In this document: positions 1 to 6,691 of the stretch, piece by piece | Numbering within the stretch: position 1 is the first letter of the stretch | Layout: each line of letters begins with the position of its first letter | DNA from: Woeseiaceae bacterium | GTDB taxonomy: Bacteria > Pseudomonadota > Gammaproteobacteria > Steroidobacterales > Woeseiaceae | DNA: 15,571 nucleotides | NCBI GenBank assembly: GCA_013138675.1 | Contig: WTCH01000224.1 | Coordinates: 1 to 15,571, forward strand | Direction: 5' to 3' | Notes under the pieces: model-generated | What the model was told of the DNA's origin: nothing | The model's input: only the letters and a program-made list of their open reading frames with translations | The model's database searches: none | Translations under genes and position numbers: made by a program

Positions 1-677
1 TTGGGGCCGACGTCGCCTTCGTCGCGCGCTTTGTGGTCCTGCGACGTTGCCATCGGCACGATATTCGTGCCGTCGGTGATGACGATGAAGCTTGCTTCCT
101 CGCCCGCAAGGAATTCCTCGACGACGATGCGGGCGCCTGCATCTCCAAATTTGTTGCCGGACAGCATGTCGGTGGCCGCTTGCTCGGCCTCTTCGAGGGT
201 CATCGCAACGATCACGCCTTTGCCGGCAGCCAGGCCGTCGGCCTTTACGACGATCGGCGCACCCTGCTTGCGGATGTAGGCGAGCGCAGCGGCGAGTTCG
301 GAGAAATTCTGGTACGCCGCGGTCGGAATGTCATGCCGTGCCAGGAAGTCCTTGCTGAATGCCTTGGAACCTTCGAGTTGGGCTGCAGCGGCCGATGGGC
401 CGAAGCAGGGCAGGCCGAGTTCAGTGAAGCGATCAACGATGCCGGCGACGAGCGGTGCTTCAGGGCCAACGATCGTCAGGCCGATGTTTTCTGACTGAGC
501 GACGCCTGCCAGCGCCGCGATGTCGTCGGAGGATGCGTCGACATTGCGGACTTTTGCTTCGAGCGCGGTGCCTGCATTGCCTGGCGCCACGAGCACTTCG
601 TCGACATCAGCAGACTGCGCGCACTTCCAGGCGAGTGCGTGTTCGCGACCGCCCGAGCCAATCACAAGTACCTTCAT
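1..677 (-). CDS. purD: Phosphoribosylamine--glycine ligase (GAR synthetase), N-terminal part, cut by window edge
   Basis: PurD catalyses the second step of de novo purine synthesis, joining glycine to 5-phosphoribosylamine with ATP to give GAR in the cytoplasm. The first 225 residues are visible. They begin MKVLVIGSGGREHALAW, the Rossmann-like glycine loop typical of PurD. GPEAPLVAG follows at about 71-79, then the ATP-grasp segment VVKADGLAAGKGV (about 143-155), VVEEFLAGEEAS (185-196) and the conserved SQDHKARDEGDVGP at the edge. The family is usually about 420-430 residues, so roughly half lies outside the window. The ATG at 675-677 aligns with the normal PurD N-terminus. The gene lies 39 bases downstream of purH on the same strand, with a REP element in the gap. 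No frameshift is seen in the visible part. Identity is very secure. Confidence 0.97.
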   Translation of the reverse strand, partial: MKVLVIGSGGREHALAWKCAQSADVDEVLVAPGNAGTALEAKVRNVDASSDDIAALAGVAQSENIGLTIVGPEAPLVAGIVDRFTELGLPCFGPSAAAAQLEGSKAFSKDFLARHDIPTAAYQNFSELAAALAYIRKQGAPIVVKADGLAAGKGVIVAMTLEEAEQAATDMLSGNKFGDAGARIVVEEFLAGEEASFIVITDGTNIVPMATSQDHKARDEGDVGP

Positions 678-685
678 ACGTGCGC

Positions 686-716
686 CCTGTAGGAGATCGC
701 CCCGGCGGGCGATACA
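686..716 (+). repeat. REP-like element, GTAGGAG head plus ATCGCCC palindrome
   Basis: The purH-purD gap is almost wholly filled by this element. It has TGTAGGAG at 688-695, then a perfect 7-bp stem ATCGCCC (696-702) and GGGCGAT (707-713) around the loop CGGC, and ends in TACA (713-716), which mirrors the opening TGTA. A GTAG tetranucleotide followed by a hairpin is the known layout of REP elements mobilised by RAYT (IS200-like) transposases in Pseudomonas and Stenotrophomonas. The same head occurs at two other loci in this window. The element ends directly against the purH stop codon. In the mRNA it would form a hairpin between the two cistrons and could affect purD expression or message stability; that role is inference. 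Confidence 0.75.
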
Positions 717-2264
717 TCAATGCCGGAAGTGTCGCATGCCCGTAAACACCATGGCCAGACCATGTTCATTGGCAGCCTGTATGACTTCGTCGTCGCGCAT
801 CGAACCGCCGGGCTGGATGATCGCAGCGATGCCGGTTTCTGCGGCAGCGTCGATGCCGTCGCGAAACGGGAAGAAGGCGTCAGAAGCCATGACCGAGCCC
901 TTGACCTCAAGTTCCTCGTCCGCAGCCTTGATTGCGGCGATTTTGGTGCTGTACACACGGCTCATCTGGCCCGCGCCAACACCGATCGTCATGTTGTCCT
1001 TGCAGAAGATAATTGCATTGGACTTCACGTACTTGACCACGGTCCAGGCAAACAGCATGTCTTCGATTTGTTCAGGTGTTGGTGCCTTGTCGGTGACGAC
1101 CTTCAGGTCATCGGCTGTGATCCGCCCCATGTCGCTGCCCTGTACGAGCAATCCGCCGGAGACTTTCTTGAAGTCAAATCCGCCGGATGACTCCGCCCAG
1201 TCGCCCGTGCGCAAGACCCGGACGTTCTTTTTCTCCTTGAGTATCTCTGCTGCATCGTCACCGATCTCAGGGGCGACAATGACTTCAACGAACTGACGAT
1301 CAATAATCGATTTTGCGGTGCCCGCATCAAGCGGCCGGTTGAAGGCAATGATGCCTCCGAACGCCGATGTCGGATCGGTCTTGAATGCCTTCTCATAGGC
1401 CTCAAGGATGCCACCCGCTACCGCAACTCCACATGGGTTGGCGTGTTTGACGATGACGCAGGCCGGAGCGGCGAACTGTTTGACACATTCGAGCGCCGCG
1501 TCGCTGTCCGCGATGTTGTTGTATGACAAAGCCTTGCCCTGCAACTGTTCTGCTGTCGCCAGTGATCCCTTCGGTGCCTGCTGGTCGATGTAGAAGGCCG
1601 CTTCCTGATGCGGATTCTCGCCGTAGCGCATGCGCTCCACGAGACTGCCGGAGTACAGAATACGGTCACCAAGTGGATTTTGATCAAGTGAACTCGACAG
1701 GTACTTCGTGATGGCCGTGTCATAACTCGCTGTATGTGCATACGCTTTTGCGGCAAGCGTACGGCGTGCATCGAGCGACAGCAGATCGTTCTTCAGCGAT
1801 TCAAGTACGTCATCGTAGTCATCGGGGTCAACGACCACAGCCACGCCGTCGTGATTCTTTGACGCAGCACGAATCATCGCCGGGCCGCCGATGTCGATGT
1901 TCTCAATGGCATCGTCGATTGTCGCGTCCGCACGGGCGATGGTCTGCTCGAACGGGTAGAGGTTTACGGCGAGCAGGTCGATGGGCTCGATACCGTGCTC
2001 TTCCATGACAGCTTCGTCGGTTCCACGTCGGCCGAGCAGCCCGCCATGGATTGTCGGGTGCAGAGTCTTCACGCGCCCATCCATGATCTCGGGGAAGCCG
2101 GTTTTTTCGGAAACCTCGACAACGTGGATACCGGCGTCGCGTAGTGAGCGGCAGGTACCGCCGGTCGAGAGGATTTCTATACCGAGTTTGCTAAGGCCTT
2201 CTGCAAAAGGAATCAGGCCACGCTTGTCGGATACGCTGATCAGCGCACGTCGCACGGTTAACAT
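717..2264 (-). CDS. purH: Bifunctional AICAR transformylase / IMP cyclohydrolase
   Basis: PurH performs the last two steps of IMP synthesis: it formylates AICAR using 10-formyl-tetrahydrofolate, then closes the ring to IMP. The 515-residue product is close to the usual 510-530. The N-terminal MGS-like IMP cyclohydrolase domain (about 1-190) shows ISVSDKRGL, LSTGGT (about 32-37), MDGRVKTLHP (61-70) and IGGPAMIRAA (125-134). The transformylase domain has RYGENPHQ (213-220), the catalytic-loop motif KHANPCG (273-279) and, near the end, KSNAIIF, GAGQMSR, ASDAFFPF and the family-typical C-terminus GMRHFRH. The ATG at 2262-2264 is preceded by AGGTG about 7 bases upstream. It follows fis by 37 AT-rich bases and precedes purD, so purH-purD probably form one transcript. 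I saw no convincing PurR-type operator. Confidence 0.98.
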   Translation of the reverse strand: MLTVRRALISVSDKRGLIPFAEGLSKLGIEILSTGGTCRSLRDAGIHVVEVSEKTGFPEIMDGRVKTLHPTIHGGLLGRRGTDEAVMEEHGIEPIDLLAVNLYPFEQTIARADATIDDAIENIDIGGPAMIRAASKNHDGVAVVVDPDDYDDVLESLKNDLLSLDARRTLAAKAYAHTASYDTAITKYLSSSLDQNPLGDRILYSGSLVERMRYGENPHQEAAFYIDQQAPKGSLATAEQLQGKALSYNNIADSDAALECVKQFAAPACVIVKHANPCGVAVAGGILEAYEKAFKTDPTSAFGGIIAFNRPLDAGTAKSIIDRQFVEVIVAPEIGDDAAEILKEKKNVRVLRTGDWAESSGGFDFKKVSGGLLVQGSDMGRITADDLKVVTDKAPTPEQIEDMLFAWTVVKYVKSNAIIFCKDNMTIGVGAGQMSRVYSTKIAAIKAADEELEVKGSVMASDAFFPFRDGIDAAAETGIAAIIQPGGSMRDDEVIQAANEHGLAMVFTGMRHFRH

Positions 2265-2301
2265 TAATGCACCTGGAGTAAGTTACTGAATTAAAAAAGA
2301 A

Positions 2302-2583
2302 TTAGTGAATCAGAGAGTAGGATCTGAGTTTCTTCCGCAGCGTGCCGCGGTTGATGCCGAGTATGCCGGCCGCCTGGCTTTGATTGCCGTGTGTAAAGTC
2401 CATGACAGCCTTGAATAACGGTCGCTCCACCTCGCCCATGACGAGATCGTAGAGATCGCCCGGACGGTCGCCGTTGAGGCTGTCGAAATACTGGCTAAGT
2501 GCTTCTTCGGTATGCTTGTGGAGTGGTTTGCTCTTTCTTGAGGCTTTGAGTATCGGGTTGATCTTGTTCTTATTATGGGCCAC
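2302..2583 (-). CDS. fis: DNA-binding protein Fis
   Basis: Fis is a small homodimeric nucleoid protein that bends DNA and tunes rRNA, tRNA and many growth-phase genes. The product is 93 residues from the GTG start chosen here. The conserved core runs EEALSQYFDSLNG, DLYDLVMGEVERPLFKAVM, then the C-terminal helix-turn-helix GNQSQAAGILGINRGTLRKKL (about 66-86), a close match to the family signature. The N-terminus is lysine-rich and variable, as is usual for Fis. No ATG is available near the front. The options are TTG at 2590-2592 and GTG at 2581-2583. The only Shine-Dalgarno-like AGGA (2593-2596) abuts the TTG but is 9 bases from the GTG, which favours the GTG. The gene sits directly after dusB, as in the enteric dusB-fis operon. 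A NtrC-type activator C-terminus is ruled out by length. Confidence 0.93.
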   Translation of the reverse strand: MAHNKNKINPILKASRKSKPLHKHTEEALSQYFDSLNGDRPGDLYDLVMGEVERPLFKAVMDFTHGNQSQAAGILGINRGTLRKKLRSYSLIH

Positions 2584-2592
2584 GTTGGTCAA

Positions 2593-2596
2593 TCCT
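2593..2596 (-). promoter_or_regulatory. Shine-Dalgarno that decides the fis start
   Basis: On the minus strand the bases read AGGA, lying between the dusB stop codon and fis. It has zero spacing to the upstream TTG and a normal 9-base spacing to the GTG at 2581-2583, so the GTG is the more plausible initiator. A weak non-ATG start would suit translation that depends on ribosomes arriving from dusB; that coupling is inference. Confidence 0.5.
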
Positions 2597-2603
2597 GTTG
2601 CGA

Positions 2604-3590
2604 CTACGCTGCGATGGAAATACCCCCTCCCTCTCGATCGAAGTACTTCCGCGTAAGTTCGATTTGTTCTTCCGCACTTCTGACTCGCACCACCTCGTAG
2701 CGAAATTCGTCAGCGTTGACGAGCCTCTGGCAATACCAGGTAAGGTGCTTGCGTGCCACCCGAATACCTGTCGATTCTCCGTAGAATCGGTGCATGTCTT
2801 CGAGGTGGCCGAGCATAATATCACGCAATTGATTTTTTGCTAGCGGGATAAGTACGGACCTGTTTTGCAAGCCGTTCATAAGTTCTTGAAATATCCATGG
2901 TCGGCCCTGCGCACCGCGACCTATCATCAAGCCATCTGCATTAGTTAGGCGCAGAACCTCAAGCGACTTCTCAATAGAAGTGATGTCGCCATTGGCGATG
3001 ACGGGAATCGATATCATTTCTTTGATGCGCGCAATCGTGTCGTACTCCGCCTGACCGCGATAACGGCAGGCACGCGTGCGGCCGTGAATGGCGAGCGCCT
3101 GGACGCCACACTGTTCGGCTATCCGGGCGATCTCCACACCATTCTTGTTCTCTGGATCCCATCCGGTGCGAATCTTGAGTGTGACTGGCACGTCGACGGC
3201 TGTGACGACCGTTGCCAGGATGTCTTCGACCAGCTTTTCGTCCCGCAGCAGGGCCGAGCCGGCCAGTCTTTTGCAGACTTTCTTAGCCGGGCAACCCATG
3301 TTGATGTCGATAATCTGGGCGCCGCGCTCGACACAGGCTCGTGCGGCCGTGGCAAGTTGGTCTGGCTCCGATCCAGCTATCTGAACGGCGACAGGTTCTG
3401 CATCCAGGTCGAGATCGAGCCGATGACGGGACTTTGCTGTTTGCCAGAGGCTTGTATCGGCCGTCGTCATCTCAGAAGTTGTCATGCCGGCACCGAATCT
3501 GCGGCACAATTTTCGAAAAGGTGTGTCTGTAACACCCGCCATCGGCGCGAGCACGAATGGGCTGGGAAGTTTGTAGGGTCCGATCTGCAT
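2604..3590 (-). CDS. dusB: tRNA-dihydrouridine synthase B
   Basis: DusB is a cytoplasmic FMN- and NADPH-dependent enzyme that reduces a uridine in the D-loop of tRNA to dihydrouridine. The 328-residue product matches the family length (about 320-335). It starts MQIGPYKLPSPFVLAPMAGVTDTPFR, the TIM-barrel FMN-binding opening. It then shows QIAGSEP (70-76), INMGCPAKKV (96-105) with catalytic Cys100, TLKIRTGW (137-144), AIHGRTR (167-173), ANGDI (199-203) and MIGRGAQGRPWIF (222-234). The small helical tRNA-binding domain makes up the last quarter. Assignment to DusB rather than DusA or DusC rests on MGCPAKKV, the start motif and the fis neighbour. The ATG at 3588-3590 has only a weak Shine-Dalgarno. 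A REP pair lies between it and the upstream DUF3426 gene. In E. coli the dusB-fis arrangement is known to affect Fis translation. Confidence 0.97.
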   Translation of the reverse strand: MQIGPYKLPSPFVLAPMAGVTDTPFRKLCRRFGAGMTTSEMTTADTSLWQTAKSRHRLDLDLDAEPVAVQIAGSEPDQLATAARACVERGAQIIDINMGCPAKKVCKRLAGSALLRDEKLVEDILATVVTAVDVPVTLKIRTGWDPENKNGVEIARIAEQCGVQALAIHGRTRACRYRGQAEYDTIARIKEMISIPVIANGDITSIEKSLEVLRLTNADGLMIGRGAQGRPWIFQELMNGLQNRSVLIPLAKNQLRDIMLGHLEDMHRFYGESTGIRVARKHLTWYCQRLVNADEFRYEVVRVRSAEEQIELTRKYFDREGGGISIAA

Positions 3591-3611
3591 AAAGGAATCT
3601 GCCCGAGTCTG

Positions 3612-3656
3612 TCGGGCCTAAAGGCCCTCCTACAGTAGGAGCGGCTTTAGCCGCGA
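3612..3656. repeat. Inverted pair of REP elements (REPIN-like)
   Basis: Two REP-like units lie head to head in the 67-base gap between the DUF3426 gene and dusB. The left unit points to the minus strand: TGTAGGAG is read on the minus strand at 3634-3627, followed by the palindrome GGGCCTAAAGGCCC at 3614-3627. The right unit points to the plus strand: GTAGGAG at 3635-3641 followed by GCGGCTTTAGCCGC at 3641-3654. The right unit matches the copy after groEL, while the left has a different palindrome. Two inverted REPs at short distance match the published REPIN architecture, a non-autonomous unit moved in trans by a RAYT transposase. The pair could fold into a long cruciform or mRNA hairpin. No RAYT gene is in the window. 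Confidence 0.8.
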
Positions 3657-3657
3657 A

Positions 3658-5769
3658 TCACTTGAAGTCTTCTGTCTTGCAGCGCAGCTGGCCGCTCGCC
3701 ATGCGGTAGCACATCATCAGTTTGAAGCCCGTCGCGTCGGCTACCGGTGCGTCAATCGTGATCATCGCATCGACGGTGTCGCCCGGGGGTACCAGCCTTC
3801 TCGGATCGGCGTTCTCGGGCAAGTACTCGCCCGGTTCGAGCACCGTGCTGCCAATGATGTCTTCGAAACGGTCGGTCAGAGCGAGATGCACGATCGGGTA
3901 GGGCAACGCCTCGTTCGAGTTGTTCCCGATACGTGAATAGATCGTCAGCATTTCCCCAGTCTCATCCGCATCGCCTTTTGTTGCTTCAAAGCGCCAACCG
4001 GCTATATCCCAGGTTGGGGTCAGCGGTTTTCCGACCATGCGATAGATTGGACCTACAGCCGAACTGAAGGCCGGCACGGTGGCCAGCGCCTCGCGTGACT
4101 GGTGTATGACCTGTACGACCAGCAACAGGACCAGGGCCACGATTCCCGCGTAGATTCCGGCACTGGCCGATCCGCTTGTCATCTCACGACGGCGTGCGTA
4201 GTCATCCTTGGCTTTGTTGAGTGGTATCGAGAGACCCGGTTGTTTATTCGTGTCCGAGCTTGCTGTGTTATCGGCGGCCAGGCGTTCCTTGTCCAGATCG
4301 GCGCGAACGAACTCGCCCTCCATGATAATGGTCTCGAACCCGACGGGAGGCTCGCTCTTCTTGTCCTTTTTCTTTTTCTTGGGCTGCTTTTCGTTTTCTC
4401 CGACCTCGTCGTCAATTTTCTTGTCTGGCTGCAGCTGAACAATCGTCGATGTGAATCCGTCGTCGTCTTCGACCGCAATATTCAAGAGCTCCTGATCGAT
4501 CATCATGTTGATCGTCTTTTCTTCTTCGGTCATGTCAGGAACAGTGTGCTCGTCGCCTGACACGTCAACTTCGACGTCGTCTTCGGGCTCGTCATCCAGC
4601 GACATCGAAAGCGTCTCGATCATCTCCTCGACTTCGTCGTCAAAGCCCATGGCGATGTCCTCGACATCATCCTCGGCTTCTTCTTCATCTTCGGGTTGCA
4701 GGTCTATTTCGAGTTCATCTTCTTCTGCGAGTTCGACATCCTCTTCAATGTCCTCATCGGGCTCCTCTTCATCTTCATCCTCAAGAGATTCTTCGAGGTC
4801 TTCGTCGAGTGCTTCTTCGGAGGCCGTTTCCTCGATCACCTGGATAGCAGCCTCAGCTTCGAACGCGGCGGCTATCAGGTCTTCTTCAATCGACGTCTCA
4901 GATTCTTCGTCGACGTCGTCATCCGGCTGCTCGTCAGCGGCTTCGTCCTCATCTTCGGCGACCTCATCTTCCGCGGTTTCATGTATGCCGCTCAGATCAA
5001 TACCCATTGCCTCGGCCTGGATCGCAAATTGCGTGTCCATGTCGAGCGGGTCATCAGGCATTTCTTCCTCGTCGGACGGGGCCTCGGTAAGATCGATCAG
5101 GTCGTCGTCGGACTCTTCGTCGCCAACGTCCTCAGCTATTTCGAGGATTTCCTCCTTGACCTTGGCAGCAGGCTCAGCAAAGTCGCCCAGCAGGTCTTCC
5201 CACTCATCGGGCTCGCTCAGATCAAGGTCAAACTGTGGTGGCTCGGGTTCCGGCTCCAGCTCGGGAGGCGGTGCTTCGACAAGCCGTGCCGGCGATGGTG
5301 CAACGACGAACTCGTCGAAGTCGTCAGGGAGCACCGTGTCATCGTCGAAGCGCATCTCGTCAATGATGTGCGTTGGTTCGTCCCGCGCACGCTCAAATGC
5401 CTCCTCGTCAACGTCCTCGTCTTCGTCTTGGTCAAGTACTCGCCATTCGACGCCAGTGTCCTCGATGCGAATGTCTTCGCCGGAGAGCTGGTCCAAGGTC
5501 TTCAATAGTGCTGCGCTTTGTTCGGCGGAGATTGTTTGCGGTGGTGTGTCGGCCTCGAGCTCCCCGGCGGCCTTGGATTTCAGTTCAGGCACGTCGGAAT
5601 CGGGAGCCTTTTCGTTTCGGGCCGGCGCGGTGGGTTTTTGTTCGGACAGGTGTTCGAGCGCGTTAAACGCAATGCCACAGCCGCCGCAACGGACTTTTCC
5701 GGCCGCCATTTTTAGCACTTCCGCGGTAACGCGAAATGCAACGCCGCATTCAGGGCACTGGGTATACAT
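3658..5769 (-). CDS. MJ0042-type zinc-ribbon / DUF3426 membrane protein with a giant acidic linker
   Basis: The function of this family is not established. The 703-residue product opens with a zinc ribbon, MYTQCPECGVAF, with Cys5, Cys8, Cys28 and Cys31 in a C-x2-C-x19-C-x2-C spacing (MJ0042 finger-like family). Residues about 113-440 are extraordinarily rich in Asp and Glu. A lysine cluster (KKKKKDKK) follows at 464-471. One hydrophobic helix (about 539-557) crosses the membrane, and a C-terminal domain of about 140 residues (DUF3426-like, with PGDT and YRMASGQLRC) would be periplasmic if the zinc ribbon is cytoplasmic. Family members next to prmA are, to my knowledge, usually a few hundred residues long, so the acidic expansion is unusual. 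The ATG at 5767-5769 is 3 bases from the prmA stop, indicating coupled expression. A role tied to translation or envelope is only guesswork from the neighbours. Confidence 0.88.
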   Translation of the reverse strand: MYTQCPECGVAFRVTAEVLKMAAGKVRCGGCGIAFNALEHLSEQKPTAPARNEKAPDSDVPELKSKAAGELEADTPPQTISAEQSAALLKTLDQLSGEDIRIEDTGVEWRVLDQDEDEDVDEEAFERARDEPTHIIDEMRFDDDTVLPDDFDEFVVAPSPARLVEAPPPELEPEPEPPQFDLDLSEPDEWEDLLGDFAEPAAKVKEEILEIAEDVGDEESDDDLIDLTEAPSDEEEMPDDPLDMDTQFAIQAEAMGIDLSGIHETAEDEVAEDEDEAADEQPDDDVDEESETSIEEDLIAAAFEAEAAIQVIEETASEEALDEDLEESLEDEDEEEPDEDIEEDVELAEEDELEIDLQPEDEEEAEDDVEDIAMGFDDEVEEMIETLSMSLDDEPEDDVEVDVSGDEHTVPDMTEEEKTINMMIDQELLNIAVEDDDGFTSTIVQLQPDKKIDDEVGENEKQPKKKKKDKKSEPPVGFETIIMEGEFVRADLDKERLAADNTASSDTNKQPGLSIPLNKAKDDYARRREMTSGSASAGIYAGIVALVLLLVVQVIHQSREALATVPAFSSAVGPIYRMVGKPLTPTWDIAGWRFEATKGDADETGEMLTIYSRIGNNSNEALPYPIVHLALTDRFEDIIGSTVLEPGEYLPENADPRRLVPPGDTVDAMITIDAPVADATGFKLMMCYRMASGQLRCKTEDFK

Positions 5770-5772
5770 CGC

Positions 5773-6669
5773 TCAGCCCTCGGTCCTTCGACCGGTTAAT
5801 CGTGCCCAGATCTGTCCGCCCTGTTCGCGTTTGACGGGTTCGTCAAAGTCAATCCAGGGTGCGTAGGCCGTGAGCACCGCTCCAACCTGCTCGGAGAGTA
5901 TGCCGGATAATCCGAGTAAACAACCGCTTTTGACCCTTCCGGTAATACCCTCGGCGAGCTCGATCAGGGGTCCTGCGAGGATGTTCGCGACGACGACATC
6001 AAAATCACCGTTGACGTCATCGGCGTTCAGCACGGCCGCCAATCTGTCCCGCACGTCATTGTGGGTCGCGTTGTCATTCGTTGCCTGGATGGCCTGCCGG
6101 TCGATGTCTGTCGCGACGGCCTGGCTGCAGCCGAGCTTCAGGGCCGTAATAGCGAGTACGCCGGACCCGCACCCGTAGTCGAGCATCGACTTGCCGTCGA
6201 GTGACAGACTGTCGAGCCATTCCAGGCATAGCGCCGTCGTTGCATGAGTTCCGGTGCCAAACGCGAGGCCGGGATCGAGTCGGACAACGACGGCATGCTC
6301 GTCATTGACGACGGAATCGCCCGGGCAAATCCAGACACGCTCACCAAACCGCATCGGGCCGAAATCCTGCAGCCACTCGCGCTCCCAGGCGCGGTTCTCG
6401 AGTTCGGTGATTTCGTGTGCGGGCAGTGCGTCGATCTCGAAAGCCACCCTGAGGTCAACCTGCAATTTTGCAAGGTCAGCATCAGGCGTGAAAAGGCCGC
6501 AGATGCGTGTCTCGCTCCACATTGGTGTTTCGCCCGGTGCGGGCTCAAGCACCGGCTTATCGCCGGCGTCGGTGTATGTAATCGACTGGGCGCCGTGCCG
6601 CGTGAAGATTTCTTCGACCCGGTCCGAATTGAGCGTTTCGAGATCCATGACAAATTGTCGCCAATCCAT
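5773..6669 (-). CDS. prmA: Ribosomal protein L11 methyltransferase
   Basis: PrmA uses S-adenosylmethionine to trimethylate ribosomal protein L11 in the cytoplasm. The 298-residue product is about the size of the E. coli enzyme (293). It has an N-terminal L11-recognition domain (about 1-85), a linker with LENRAWEREWLQDFGPMRFGERVWICP (90-116), and a class I methyltransferase domain. That domain carries LDPGLAFGTGTH (131-142), the SAM loop LDYGCGSG (163-170), TDID (187-190) and VVANILAGPL (226-235). The start MDWRQF aligns with the normal PrmA N-terminus. The AGGAG upstream is rather far away (15 bases), so initiation may rely on coupling from accC, whose stop lies 22 bases upstream. prmA beside dusB-fis is a conserved arrangement in gammaproteobacteria. 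Confidence 0.97.
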   Translation of the reverse strand: MDWRQFVMDLETLNSDRVEEIFTRHGAQSITYTDAGDKPVLEPAPGETPMWSETRICGLFTPDADLAKLQVDLRVAFEIDALPAHEITELENRAWEREWLQDFGPMRFGERVWICPGDSVVNDEHAVVVRLDPGLAFGTGTHATTALCLEWLDSLSLDGKSMLDYGCGSGVLAITALKLGCSQAVATDIDRQAIQATNDNATHNDVRDRLAAVLNADDVNGDFDVVVANILAGPLIELAEGITGRVKSGCLLGLSGILSEQVGAVLTAYAPWIDFDEPVKREQGGQIWARLTGRRTEG

Positions 6670-6691
6670 CGCTAGTTCGGTGTGCTCCTGA

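Noticed and set aside
520..1296. Plus-strand open frame of 258 codons
   Set aside because: It overlaps purD and purH on the opposite strand, has a low-complexity product with no recognisable domain, and the purH frame has full family motifs throughout.
2282..2308. AT-rich imperfect palindrome between fis and purH as a possible terminator
   Set aside because: The stem is short, interrupted and nearly all A/T, and no GC-rich stem followed by a T-run exists on the coding strand.
4505..5866. Plus-strand open frame of 453 codons, extremely serine-rich, plus a 270-codon hydrophobic frame at 4696-5508
   Set aside because: Both lie opposite the acidic DUF3426 gene. Runs of GAA, GAC and GAG codons read on the other strand give TCx serine or TTC/CTC hydrophobic codons and remove stops. 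There is no ribosome site or domain, so these are composition shadows.
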